Below, in pieces: positions 36,339 through 43,605 of a stretch of 64,000 nucleotides of DNA. The notes under the pieces are model-generated. The model saw only the letters and a list, made by a program, of their open reading frames with translations, was not told the origin of the DNA and did not search any database. Each line of letters begins with the position of its first letter. Positions within the stretch are counted from its first letter, which is position 1. Both the position numbers and the translations under genes were made by a program. Source of the DNA: Alphaproteobacteria bacterium (lineage in GTDB: Bacteria > Pseudomonadota > Alphaproteobacteria > CAAHEQ01 > UBA3637); contig JAFTTR010000022.1 of the NCBI GenBank assembly GCA_017466695.1, positions 1-64,000 on the forward strand, read 5' to 3'.

Positions 36339-38123
36339 TTGTTGTCTGTGATTAAACTATTCGTACTTTTAGGTTTTATTTTCATGTCTTCTTTTGCGTG
36401 TGGAAAAGATTATAATTTTAAACCGGCTGTTTCAATGTATGGGGAGCCTAAATATAAAGAAGGTTTTGTCTCGTTTGATTATGTGAATGTTTCAGCTCCA
36501 AACGGGGGAACGTTGAAACAAGCTTCTTTTGGGTCATTTGATTCGTTTAATCCTTTTTCAATTAATGGTGTTTCTCCTGCTGGAATAGGGTTAACACATG
36601 ATTCATTGATGAAACAAAGCGCTGATGAGGCTTTTTCTTTATATGGACTAATCGCAGATGGCGTTTATATTTTACCTGACAAAAAGGGCGTTGTTTTTCA
36701 TATTAATCCCAAAGCAACGTTTAATGATGGTTCAAAAATAACAGCAAATGATGTTTTATTTTCTTTTGAGATATTGAAAGAAAAAGGTTCTCCAACTTAT
36801 CGATATTATTATCGTGATGTTGAAAAAGTTGAAGTTGAAGACGATCAAACAATTGTTTTTTATTTTTATAAGGATACTGAAAACAGGGAATTACCCTTTA
36901 TTTTGGGTGAATTGGCAGTGTTATCTGCCACTTGGTGGAAAGAGCGTGATTTTGATAAAACATCTTTAGATATTCCAGTTTCAAGTGGGGCTTATGTGAT
37001 TGAGAATTTCACTCCAGGACGTTCTATTACATATCAAAAAAATAAAAATTATTGGGCAAAAGATTTAAACGTAAATAAAGGATTCTATCATTTTGATAAG
37101 TTTCATTTTGATTATTATCGTGATACAACCGTTGCATTAGAAGCTTTTAAGGCTGGTGAATTTGATGTTCGACTTGAAAATGAAGCAAAAAAATGGGCTA
37201 ATTTTCAGCAAGAAAAAAATGTCTTAAATGGCCGGATAAAATTAAGAAGTTTTGATTATCATTTGCCAAGTGGTATGCAAGGATATGTTTTTAATTTAAG
37301 AAAACCACTGTTTCAAGATAAAAATGTAAGAAAAGCTCTTTCATTGGCATTTGATTTTGATTGGATGAATTATAATCTTTTTCATGGTTTATATTCTAGA
37401 ACAACAAGTTTTTTTGATAATTCATATTTAAAAGCACCCTCTTTACCAGATACGGCTGAATTAAAATTGTTGGAACCTTTTGAAAATCAATTGGATTCAT
37501 CTGTTTTTGAGCCTTTGTATCAAAAAGATTCAACCAATATAAGGGAGCGTCTTTATCAAGCAATGGATTTGTTAAAATCATCTGGGTGGGCTATTAATGA
37601 AAAAGGTTTTTTAGAAAAAGATGGAAAAGAGTTTGAATTTGAAATTTTAATTGATACAGCTTCAGCTGCTGCTTGGGAGCGTATTACATTACCTTTTGTG
37701 GGAAAATTGTTGCGTTTAGGAATTAAAGCGCATATTCGAACAGTGGATTTATTGCAATATAAAAATAGATTAGATTCATTTGAATATGATATGATTGTAA
37801 GTGTTTGGGGACAATCGCTTTCTCCTGGAAATGAACAACGATATTTTTGGACTTCTTCAGCAGCAGACAGCAAAGGTTCTATGAATTATAGTGGGTTGAA
37901 AAGCCCTGTTGTGGATGCTTTAGTTGAAGAGATTATTCAAGCCTCATCCCAAGAAGAATTAGTTACGGCAGTTCATGCGCTTGACCGTGTTTTGTTGCAT
38001 GAGCATATTGTTATTCCTCATTGGTATACGCCTTCACACAGATACATGTTTCAAAATACCATTGGGATGCCTACAAGCGTTCCGTTAAAAGGGGCTGATA
38101 TTCTAACCTGGTGGAAAATTTAA
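36339..38123 (+). CDS. ABC peptide-binding protein, SBP family 5 (YejA-like)
   Basis: A 594-residue periplasmic solute-binding protein of family 5 (oligopeptide and related ligands). A signal peptide covers about residues 1-22. The mature part has the family features ALYGEPKY-like start (here VSMYGEPKYKEGF), FNPFSINGVSPAGIG, VLFSFEILK, and a C-terminal region ending in IPHWYTPSHRYMFQN, closest in layout to YejA. The start is a TTG at 36339, 8 bp after AAAAAGGA. No permease or ATPase gene adjoins it, so the cognate transporter lies elsewhere. Confidence 0.88.
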   Translation: MLSVIKLFVLLGFIFMSSFACGKDYNFKPAVSMYGEPKYKEGFVSFDYVNVSAPNGGTLKQASFGSFDSFNPFSINGVSPAGIGLTHDSLMKQSADEAFSLYGLIADGVYILPDKKGVVFHINPKATFNDGSKITANDVLFSFEILKEKGSPTYRYYYRDVEKVEVEDDQTIVFYFYKDTENRELPFILGELAVLSATWWKERDFDKTSLDIPVSSGAYVIENFTPGRSITYQKNKNYWAKDLNVNKGFYHFDKFHFDYYRDTTVALEAFKAGEFDVRLENEAKKWANFQQEKNVLNGRIKLRSFDYHLPSGMQGYVFNLRKPLFQDKNVRKALSLAFDFDWMNYNLFHGLYSRTTSFFDNSYLKAPSLPDTAELKLLEPFENQLDSSVFEPLYQKDSTNIRERLYQAMDLLKSSGWAINEKGFLEKDGKEFEFEILIDTASAAAWERITLPFVGKLLRLGIKAHIRTVDLLQYKNRLDSFEYDMIVSVWGQSLSPGNEQRYFWTSSAADSKGSMNYSGLKSPVVDALVEEIIQASSQEELVTAVHALDRVLLHEHIVIPHWYTPSHRYMFQNTIGMPTSVPLKGADILTWWKI

Positions 38124-38223
38124 GAAAAACAGATGCTTTTTTGTTTAAAATATATTTTTAGCTTGCTATATCTTAAAAAAAAAATTATCCTTTATTTAGC
38201 TACTTTTTAAAAAAGGATGTCAA

Positions 38224-38910
38224 ATGAAACTTGCAAAATTAACTTTTTTGGTGTTGTGTTTATCAATTTCTTTGAATTTAAAAGCACAAACGGCTTTTTG
38301 GTCCTTTGATGCAAATGATGGGCAATTAGATATTCCTTTACAATGTGATGGACAATTTGATGAAACCCGTGGGGGTGTTTTCTTACCAACACCAGATGAG
38401 TTATATGATTATGGCGAATCCTTTTTATTGGAAAAGGGAAAGGAAAAAAATAACGCAGCCTATTGCTTTTTGTCAGCTGCTTTGCAAGGACATGTAGATG
38501 CGCAATACCGTTTAGCTCAAATGTATAATAAGGGAATTGTTTTCCCTCAAGATGATTTGGCAGCCTATAAATGGGCATTTTTAGCAGCTTTGCATGGCCA
38601 TAAAAAAGCCGAACAAATGGCTTTAACATTAGAGCAGCTTTTGTCAACAACAGATATTGATATGGCAACACAATCTATTCAAGCCATTTTACCTAGTTTA
38701 ACGCAGAAAAAAACAGACAGTTTAATGCTTTTAACGCAAGAGTTGGATAGTAAAAAAGCTGAGCTTGAAAAAATAAATAAAGAAATTGACGATATGCTTG
38801 GGATTAAGTTTGTTCCTCCTGAAATTAAAATGCCAGAATCTGAGCCTGTGAGTTCTAAATCCTCAATAGGGGTTTCTCATTTTTCTGAAGATGATCGGAT
38901 GTCGTTTTAA
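38224..38910 (+). CDS. Exported Sel1-like repeat protein
   Basis: A 228-residue protein with a signal peptide (about 1-22, ending KAQ). Two Sel1-like helical repeats occupy about 78-145 (AAYCFLSAALQGHVDAQYRLA and AAYKWAFLAALHGHKKAE), then a coiled-coil stretch (about 160-195) and a Ser-rich tail. Sel1 repeats mediate protein contacts; the role here is unknown. Its stop overlaps the next start (TAATG), so the two genes are translationally coupled. Confidence 0.8.
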   Translation: MKLAKLTFLVLCLSISLNLKAQTAFWSFDANDGQLDIPLQCDGQFDETRGGVFLPTPDELYDYGESFLLEKGKEKNNAAYCFLSAALQGHVDAQYRLAQMYNKGIVFPQDDLAAYKWAFLAALHGHKKAEQMALTLEQLLSTTDIDMATQSIQAILPSLTQKKTDSLMLLTQELDSKKAELEKINKEIDDMLGIKFVPPEIKMPESEPVSSKSSIGVSHFSEDDRMSF

Positions 38911-39278
38911 TGAAGATGTATAAAAAATTTTTATTCTTACTTGTTTGCTTGTTTTTAACAGCAACAGGGTATGCTACAGATTCTTTTTTAACAAAAACAA
39001 GTGATGTTCCTTTGATGGATGGATTGATTGTACGTTCAACCAATCAAATGGATTTTGACACCCCAACGGGCCAAGTTCTTTCTCTAGAAGCTATTTCAAA
39101 GAATAAAACAGGGGATGATGTGATAAAGTTTTATGAATCTGTTTTACCACAAATGGGGTGGAAAATTGAAGAAAAAGGCTCTTTTTCAAGACAAAGTGAT
39201 ACGTTAAATATTGTTATTTTGAAGAATAAAAAACCATCAAAAATGAGGTTTGATATTTTTTTGACAAATGGTCAATAA
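38910..39278 (+). CDS. Small exported protein, unknown function
   Basis: A 122-residue protein with a signal peptide (about 1-20, ATGYAT). The mature part includes GQVLSLEAISKNKTGDDVIKFYESVLPQMGWKI, reminiscent of small periplasmic domains in which a helix precedes a strand ending in GW. No family assigned. It overlaps the Sel1-repeat gene by one base and precedes rpsT, which has its own promoter. Confidence 0.7.
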   Translation: MKMYKKFLFLLVCLFLTATGYATDSFLTKTSDVPLMDGLIVRSTNQMDFDTPTGQVLSLEAISKNKTGDDVIKFYESVLPQMGWKIEEKGSFSRQSDTLNIVILKNKKPSKMRFDIFLTNGQ

Positions 39279-39318
39279 GTCTGGTATACCTTTTTGAGGT
39301 AAAAGTTGATAAAACAGC

Positions 39319-39347
39319 TTGACTTTTCGTTTTATTTGGTGTATAAA
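39319..39347 (+). promoter_or_regulatory. Promoter of rpsT
   Basis: TTGACT (39319-39324), 17-bp spacer, TATAAA (39342-39347). Confidence 0.75.
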
Positions 39348-39388
39348 ATAACCCTAATTTTAAAATTTTTCAATTGAGGAATATAAAT

Positions 39389-39649
39389 ATGGCCAATATC
39401 AAATCGGCAAAAACACGTGTAAGACGTAACACTAAAAAAGAAAGAGTTAATGCTGATCGTTTAAACTCAGTTAGAACAGCAACAAAAAAAGTTCGTGCTG
39501 CTATCTTAGCTGGGGATAAAGAAGCTGCTCAAGCAGCTTTCAAATTAGCTGAATCAGCTTGGGCTCGTGCTGGTGTTAGAAATACAGTTCACAAAAAAAC
39601 AGCTTCTCGTAAAATTTCACGTTTAGCTGCAGCTGTAAAAGGTATGTAA
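39389..39649 (+). CDS. rpsT: 30S ribosomal protein S20
   Basis: S20 (86 aa), a primary 16S rRNA-binding protein. It begins MANIKSAKTRVR and ends with the conserved VHKKTASRKISRLAA. The start at 39389 is preferred over an upstream in-frame ATG because GAGGAA lies 8 bp before it. Own promoter and strong terminator. In alphaproteobacteria rpsT often lies beside dnaA; here dnaA is 9 kb away. Confidence 0.97.
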   Translation: MANIKSAKTRVRRNTKKERVNADRLNSVRTATKKVRAAILAGDKEAAQAAFKLAESAWARAGVRNTVHKKTASRKISRLAAAVKGM

Positions 39650-39676
39650 GTTTTTACATGTTTGCCACACAGAATT

Positions 39677-39703
39677 AAAAGCACTTAATAAGTGCTTTTT
39701 TTT
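39677..39703 (+). terminator. Intrinsic terminator of rpsT
   Basis: 10-bp stem AAAAGCACTT/AAGTGCTTTT followed by T-run. Confidence 0.9.
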
Positions 39704-39710
39704 TGTAGCT

Positions 39711-39741
39711 AAACACCACTGGAGAACGAGTGGTGTTTTTG
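39711..39741. terminator. Terminator of the HAD phosphatase operon
   Basis: AAACACCACT and AGTGGTGTTT arms with an 8-nt loop, facing the minus-strand HAD genes and usable in both directions. Confidence 0.8.
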
Positions 39742-39772
39742 TGTTAAATGAAATTTACAACTTATTCAGATA

Positions 39773-40534
39773 TTAGGCACGTGTATGTGCTTTATTTTGT
39801 TGAGTTGTATTTTCACTTTCAATTTTTTTTAACAAAACGGGATAAAGTTGTTCAAATTCGGCTCTGAGTGTTTGTAAAGCTGTTTTTTCTTTTTTAGGTT
39901 CAATAATTTTGATGTCGGCACCCCAAGAATTTGCAAATGCTGTATCGTTTTTAAGATTGTCACCAATGTACAATACGTCCTTTGTTTTATCAGAAATATT
40001 TAAACCTTGAACAGCCTTGTCAAAAGCACCTTTGTTTGGTTTATCTGTATTAGGGTTTCCTGTATTGCCTAAAACCAAGTCAAATAAACCACCAAATCCT
40101 GTTTGAAAAACTTCTTTTTTGAGTAAATCTTCACTTTTTGCGCCTAATAAAACAATTCTTGTTTGGGGGAGTCGGTTTTTAAGAGTTGAAATAACTTCTT
40201 TTGCTCCTTTGTAAACAGTTAATGGTTTTAAAGTTTTTCCAGTGATTTGTTCAAATCGCGCTGTTAGCTCTTTGTCTTGATTTTGCAGGCGTGGATAGAT
40301 TTGATAAAAAATTTCTTGTGCTTGCTGACCTTTTTCTCCCCAAATGGATGGGTTGGAAAAAATTTCAGCACGTGCCTTTCCATTTTGTGCATGTGTATCA
40401 TTTTCTTGCCATATTTTTGCTTTTTTATCACCGAGTTTATCTAAGGTTAAAACATAGGTTGCATGGACCAATTGTTCACATCCGACCAATGTACCATCCC
40501 AGTCGAAAATAATGCATTTAGGTGGTGTTTTCAT
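39773..40534 (-). CDS. HAD-family hydrolase (phosphatase-like)
   Basis: A 253-residue haloacid-dehalogenase superfamily protein. Motif I is IFDWDGTLVG with nucleophile Asp14 and Asp16; motif II LLGAKSED; motif III Lys in KPNKGAF; motif IV IGDNLKND. The cap helices are between motifs I and II, as in phosphoglycolate-phosphatase-like enzymes. Substrate cannot be read from sequence. It starts 9 bp after a second HAD gene with which it forms an operon. Confidence 0.88.
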   Translation of the reverse strand: MKTPPKCIIFDWDGTLVGCEQLVHATYVLTLDKLGDKKAKIWQENDTHAQNGKARAEIFSNPSIWGEKGQQAQEIFYQIYPRLQNQDKELTARFEQITGKTLKPLTVYKGAKEVISTLKNRLPQTRIVLLGAKSEDLLKKEVFQTGFGGLFDLVLGNTGNPNTDKPNKGAFDKAVQGLNISDKTKDVLYIGDNLKNDTAFANSWGADIKIIEPKKEKTALQTLRAEFEQLYPVLLKKIESENTTQQNKAHTRA

Positions 40535-40543
40535 GTGTTTCTC

Positions 40544-41176
40544 CTATGCTTTTTTTAAAAGCTCAATAACATGCGTTAATGTTTGCGCTGTGTAATCTGG
40601 TTTAATTTCATTAAATTCCCCACTATCAGGGTTTGTCCAAACCAAAACACCAATTCCGTTTGGATAGTTATGAGCCATTTGAATATCAGCTTTTCCATCC
40701 CCAATGCTAATGATTTTTTCAACATCAAAACCCAAAAGAGCTGCATCTGTAAAATCTTTTGATGGTTTGTCATTAGGGGTATCTTCTGCACCGATTAACC
40801 TGTCAAAGTAATCAGAAATCCCCATAGCAGAAACTTCATTTCGCAAAATTGGACCAGCTTTATTACTGGCTAAAATATTGATAAAACCGAGTTCTTTTGC
40901 TGTTTTTAAAACTTCTTTAGCGCCTTCTTTTAATTCCAAGGCATCAGCATGTTTGGCATATCTTGTTAAGAAATAAGATCTAACTTCGGCTGCTTTTTCT
41001 TCTCCAAAAACATCTTTAATCAAATTTCTACCAGATGTGTTCATGGCAGCTTTGCTTTCTTCTTTTGTCCAAGGGGTTAAACCATATTGAACACGAGCAT
41101 CATTTTGAGCTGCAAAAATAGCTCCAAATGTATCAGCCAATGTATTATCCCAATCCCATAAAATAACTTTTGCCAT
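40544..41176 (-). CDS. HAD-family hydrolase (phosphatase-like), tandem paralogue
   Basis: A 210-residue HAD protein with motif I LWDWDNTLAD, motif II LASNKAG, motif III KPSKDF and motif IV SIGDGKADIQMA. Start at 41176 fixed by AAAGGAG 6 bp upstream; a longer frame lacks a ribosome-binding site. It shares the WDWD/FDWD motif I style and gene order with its downstream neighbour, suggesting an old tandem duplication. Substrate unknown. Confidence 0.88.
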   Translation of the reverse strand: MAKVILWDWDNTLADTFGAIFAAQNDARVQYGLTPWTKEESKAAMNTSGRNLIKDVFGEEKAAEVRSYFLTRYAKHADALELKEGAKEVLKTAKELGFINILASNKAGPILRNEVSAMGISDYFDRLIGAEDTPNDKPSKDFTDAALLGFDVEKIISIGDGKADIQMAHNYPNGIGVLVWTNPDSGEFNEIKPDYTAQTLTHVIELLKKA

Positions 41177-41353
41177 ATGAAACTCCTTTATCTTTAAATT
41201 TAGGCTTAGTATATCACATTTTAGAGGGTGGAGCAAGGACAAAGTTTAAGGTTATAAAATTATTCAAAACACCTTAAATTTCTAAGGGAAAGGGTTTGTT
41301 TACACTTGACTTTATGCCTCTTTTTGGGGATGATAAATTCAAAGGAGAAAAAC

Positions 41354-42028
41354 ATGCATCATCATGAACATCAAATAGCAAATGGGAATGAAAAAAAGAC
41401 TTTAATTGTCATTGTATTTACGCTTATAGCAATGGTTGTAGAGATTGCTTATGGGTATTTAACAAACTCAATGGCTTTGCTTGCTGATGGGTATCATATG
41501 GGGACTCATGTTTTAGCACTTGGATTGACTTTTGTGGCGTATTTATTGATAAGGTCTTTTGCGCATTCTCCTTTGTTCCCAAATGGTCCACATAAAATTG
41601 GTGTGTTAGCAGCTTACACAAGTTCTTTGTTTTTGGGTTTAACAGGGATTTGGATACTTATTGAATCTATAGAGCGTGTTTTTAATCCACTTTCAATTCA
41701 ATTTAATGAAGCAATTTTAATTGCCGTCATTGGCTTGGTTGTTAATGCTGGTTGTATTTTGATTATGGGAGATGGACATTCCCATGCGCATGGGAATAAA
41801 AAATCTTGTTGTCAAAAAGAAGATTATAATTTTAAAGCAGCTTATTACCATATTTTGGCAGATGCATTAACCTCTATTTTAGCAATTATTGCTTTGTATG
41901 TGGGTAAGTATTTTAATGTGATTTATTTGGATTCGTTCGTTGGTTTTTTAGGGGGTATTTTAATTTTAAAATGGGCCGTAGGTTTGCTTAAACAAACAAT
42001 ATGTGAACTTGTGGATATGAAAAAATAA
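41354..42028 (+). CDS. Cation-diffusion-facilitator transporter, DmeF-like
   Basis: A 224-residue CDF family exporter, with a His-rich start (MHHHEHQ) and six hydrophobic segments. Metal-site helices are NSMALLADGYHMGTHVLALG and YHILADALTS; a His/Cys-rich loop (DGHSHAHGNKKSCC, about 137-150) lies between TM4 and TM5. The HMGTH pattern instead of H-x3-D is characteristic of the DmeF branch, linked to cobalt/nickel/zinc efflux. No C-terminal cytoplasmic domain. AAAGGAG precedes the ATG at 41354. Confidence 0.88.
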   Translation: MHHHEHQIANGNEKKTLIVIVFTLIAMVVEIAYGYLTNSMALLADGYHMGTHVLALGLTFVAYLLIRSFAHSPLFPNGPHKIGVLAAYTSSLFLGLTGIWILIESIERVFNPLSIQFNEAILIAVIGLVVNAGCILIMGDGHSHAHGNKKSCCQKEDYNFKAAYYHILADALTSILAIIALYVGKYFNVIYLDSFVGFLGGILILKWAVGLLKQTICELVDMKK

Positions 42029-42054
42029 AAAAGGGAGCTGTTGCTCCCTTTTTT
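42027..42054. terminator. Bidirectional terminator between dmeF-like and OMP genes
   Basis: Perfect 12-bp stem AAAAAAGGGAGC/GCTCCCTTTTTT, TGTT loop. It overlaps the stop codons of two convergent genes. Confidence 0.9.
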
Positions 42055-42820
42055 AAAATGAGACTCGAGCTCCTGTGTAAATTTCATTGGTTATTGTATC
42101 TATTTCTATGCCATTTTTCTTGAAGCTACCATAATCAATAAATCTATATCCTGTATCGATGCTAAAGTGATCTGTAAAGTCTATAGAAATGCCGAATCCA
42201 CCTTGATAGGCAAAAGTTGTTTTTTTGATATCTCCAGTTAGTTCATCAAAAGTTGATTTTATAGAGCCTTTAATTCTAGCTAAACCTAATCCTGCGCTGA
42301 TATAAGGTGAAAAAATGGTTTTTGTTGGGAAATGATAGTACCCGTTTATCAATAGTGCTTGTGATTCTATTTTTAATTTTTCTTTTAAATCGTTAAAAAG
42401 AAGTTGAACATCTCTTTCTGCTGCGCTATTTTTGTTATATTCAATTTCTGCTCTAAGTGTTCCTATAGGTGTCTTGCTGGTTGTACCTAAAGCTATGCTA
42501 CCTCCAAAAGAAGCATCATCGATACTTTTAATATTAAGAGCATCATGCACTTCATCAATTTTAACGTCAGCATTGGTATTATTATATTTTACTTTTCCAC
42601 TGATATAAACTTTTGTATCATATTTTTTAGTAAAATCTGATTGAATAGGTTTATATTTTACTGGGTTAGTATATGTTTGAACATACTGTGTTTGTGGTAT
42701 TTGTGTTGGTTGATAAAAATAAATAGGTTGTTGATTTTGTGATGGATAATAATAGAGTTCTTGAGCGAATGCACTGAATGAACAGACTGTTATCGTCCCC
42801 AATAATAAAAGTTTTTTCAT
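42053..42820 (-). CDS. Outer-membrane beta-barrel protein
   Basis: A 255-residue exported protein. Signal peptide about 1-19 (AFAQ cleavage); then a Tyr/Gln/Pro-rich stretch (20-60) and an eight-stranded-barrel-like region with alternating hydrophobic strands, including YISAGLGLARIKG and FAYQGGFGISIDF, and a C-terminal strand ending in Phe (TGARVSF), the usual barrel-assembly signal. It resembles the OmpA/opacity-type small porin fold. Ribosome-binding site AAAGGAAGG. Upstream lies a structured untranslated RNA ending in a terminator, so expression is probably controlled after initiation. Confidence 0.82.
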   Translation of the reverse strand: MKKLLLLGTITVCSFSAFAQELYYYPSQNQQPIYFYQPTQIPQTQYVQTYTNPVKYKPIQSDFTKKYDTKVYISGKVKYNNTNADVKIDEVHDALNIKSIDDASFGGSIALGTTSKTPIGTLRAEIEYNKNSAAERDVQLLFNDLKEKLKIESQALLINGYYHFPTKTIFSPYISAGLGLARIKGSIKSTFDELTGDIKKTTFAYQGGFGISIDFTDHFSIDTGYRFIDYGSFKKNGIEIDTITNEIYTGARVSF

Positions 42821-42842
42821 TTTATACCTTCCTTTCAGATAG

Positions 42843-43030
42843 AATAAAATCGCCTGATGAAGGCGACTGGAAGTTGGAAACTACTTAACAGAATAGTGCG
42901 ATATATTTGTGTGTATACACTTATTTTACCGCCTTCCAGTCGTACTGGAAAGCGTGCAAAATTTTACGTCATTACACCCTGACGCTGTTAAAGAGGTTTC
43001 CACACCTCAGGCAAGACATCACCTTGCCAT
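42843..43030 (-). ncRNA. Structured RNA or leader with intrinsic terminator, upstream of the OMP gene
   Basis: A region of about 190 nt, richer in G+C than its surroundings, without an open frame. Read on the minus strand it has a promoter (43065-43037), a first hairpin (GGCAAG/CTTGCC, 43026-43008), a long-range stem (43001-42985 with 42891-42876), two internal hairpins (CGTCA/TGACG, and an 11-bp stem 42954-42944/42940-42930), and a terminator TCGCCT/AGGCGA plus TTTTATT (42866-42843). Then come 22 bp to the OMP start. Alternative pairings exist: CTTCCAGTCG (42873-42864) with 42942-42933, and TTGCCTGA with TCAGGCGA over the terminator arm. No Rfam family recognised; could be a riboswitch-like leader or a separate small RNA. 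Confidence 0.65.
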
Positions 43031-43036
43031 ACTTTA

Positions 43037-43065
43037 ATTTTATATCTAAATATGAAAAATGTAAA
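43037..43065 (-). promoter_or_regulatory. Promoter of the structured RNA/OMP gene
   Basis: On the minus strand TTTACA (43065-43060), 17-bp spacer, TAAAAT (43042-43037). The 150 bp to its right (43066-43221) hold nothing recognised. Confidence 0.6.
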
Positions 43066-43221
43066 GTCTAAAAATCAATCTGTCTTTTGGTATGTAAGTA
43101 TCTGGGTTATTTTAGTTATGTAAAAAAGATGATTTTAAATGAAAAGGCGAGGGAGTTGGTATTCTTTTGGCGTTAGGATAAATTTCTTTTAAAATTCTTT
43201 TGATTTTTTCTTTTTGTAGAT

Positions 43222-43275
43222 ATAAAAAAACCGACCAAAAGGTCGGTGGTTTTTTATTGGAGCGGGTGAAGGGAT
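43222..43275 (-). repeat. Direct repeat copy A: tRNA-Gly 3' end plus terminator
   Basis: 54 bp almost identical to 43393-43447 (one extra A in copy B). On the minus strand it contains the last 18 nt of tRNA-Gly(GCC), ending CCCGCTCCA, followed by a terminator hairpin ACCGACC/GGTCGGT. The rest of a tRNA is missing. Confidence 0.9.
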
Positions 43276-43392
43276 AGCTCGTGGGAAAACCCACTCGTTC
43301 TCGCTGGTTGCTCGAACCGTTCTTCGAACGTCTACTTCGCTTTCGCTTCGTGAACGAACCCTCTGCTTGGGTTCTTACCCCTTGCCACGCTC
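43276..43392. other. 117-bp structured insert between the tRNA-Gly direct repeats
   Basis: About half G+C, unlike the surrounding DNA, and dense in inverted repeats: GTGGG/CCCAC, GAACCC/GGGTTC, and overlapping CGAAC/GTTCG pairs. Its right end ACCCCTTGCCACGCTC (43377-43392) is complementary in two blocks (5 and 7 bp) to the tRNA-derived end of copy A, so insert plus copy A can fold into one closed RNA. No gene seen. Confidence 0.6.
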
Positions 43393-43447
43393 ATAAAAAA
43401 AACCGACCAAAAGGTCGGTGGTTTTTTATTGGAGCGGGTGAAGGGAT
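43393..43447 (-). repeat. Direct repeat copy B: 3' end and terminator of the intact tRNA-Gly
   Basis: The genuine 3' end of tRNA-Gly(GCC) and its intrinsic terminator (stem ACCGACC/GGTCGGT with T-run on the minus strand). Duplicated as copy A 171 bp further left. Confidence 0.9.
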
Positions 43448-43504
43448 TCGAACCCTCGACATCAACCTTGGCAAGGTTGCGCTCTACCCCTGAGCTACGC
43501 CCGC
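43430..43504 (-). tRNA. tRNA-Gly (anticodon GCC), CCA encoded
   Basis: Minus-strand cloverleaf: acceptor GCGGGCG, D-loop GGGGTA region, anticodon loop TTGCCAA, T-loop GGTTCGAATC and encoded CCA. The acceptor 3' strand reads CACCCGC, so pair 6:67 is a C-A mismatch; the same 3' strand pairs perfectly in the tRNA-Gly(TCC) at 23.2 kb. Terminator follows directly. Confidence 0.95.
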
Positions 43505-43520
43505 ATTTGCGATAGGTGTA

Positions 43521-43549
43521 TTTATCGCATATTTTTTTGTAAAAATCAA
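43521..43549 (-). promoter_or_regulatory. Promoter of tRNA-Gly(GCC)
   Basis: TTGATT (43549-43544), 17-bp spacer, GATAAA (43526-43521), 16 bp before the tRNA. The -10 region overlaps an inverted repeat TGCGATA/TATCGCA (43508-43529). Confidence 0.55.
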
Positions 43550-43605
43550 TAGTTTTTTTATTGAAAATGAAAAAAAATGATAATTTGTTGATTATTTTGC
43601 TCTTT

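Noticed and set aside
42843-43030. Identification of the structured RNA as 6S RNA, tmRNA, SRP RNA, RNase P RNA or a glycine, cobalamin, TPP or FMN riboswitch
   Set aside because: Length is near that of 6S RNA, but none of the conserved sequence blocks of these families that I know could be found.
43112-43294. 60-residue minus-strand frame left of the tRNA repeat
   Set aside because: Starts inside the duplicated repeat, has no ribosome-binding site, and half of it is low-complexity sequence.
43281-43493. 70-residue open frame across the tRNA-Gly repeat region (plus strand)
   Set aside because: It is the antisense of a tRNA gene and its duplicated end; the translation contains the GAGEGIRTLD pattern that arises whenever tRNA genes are translated. 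Not a gene.
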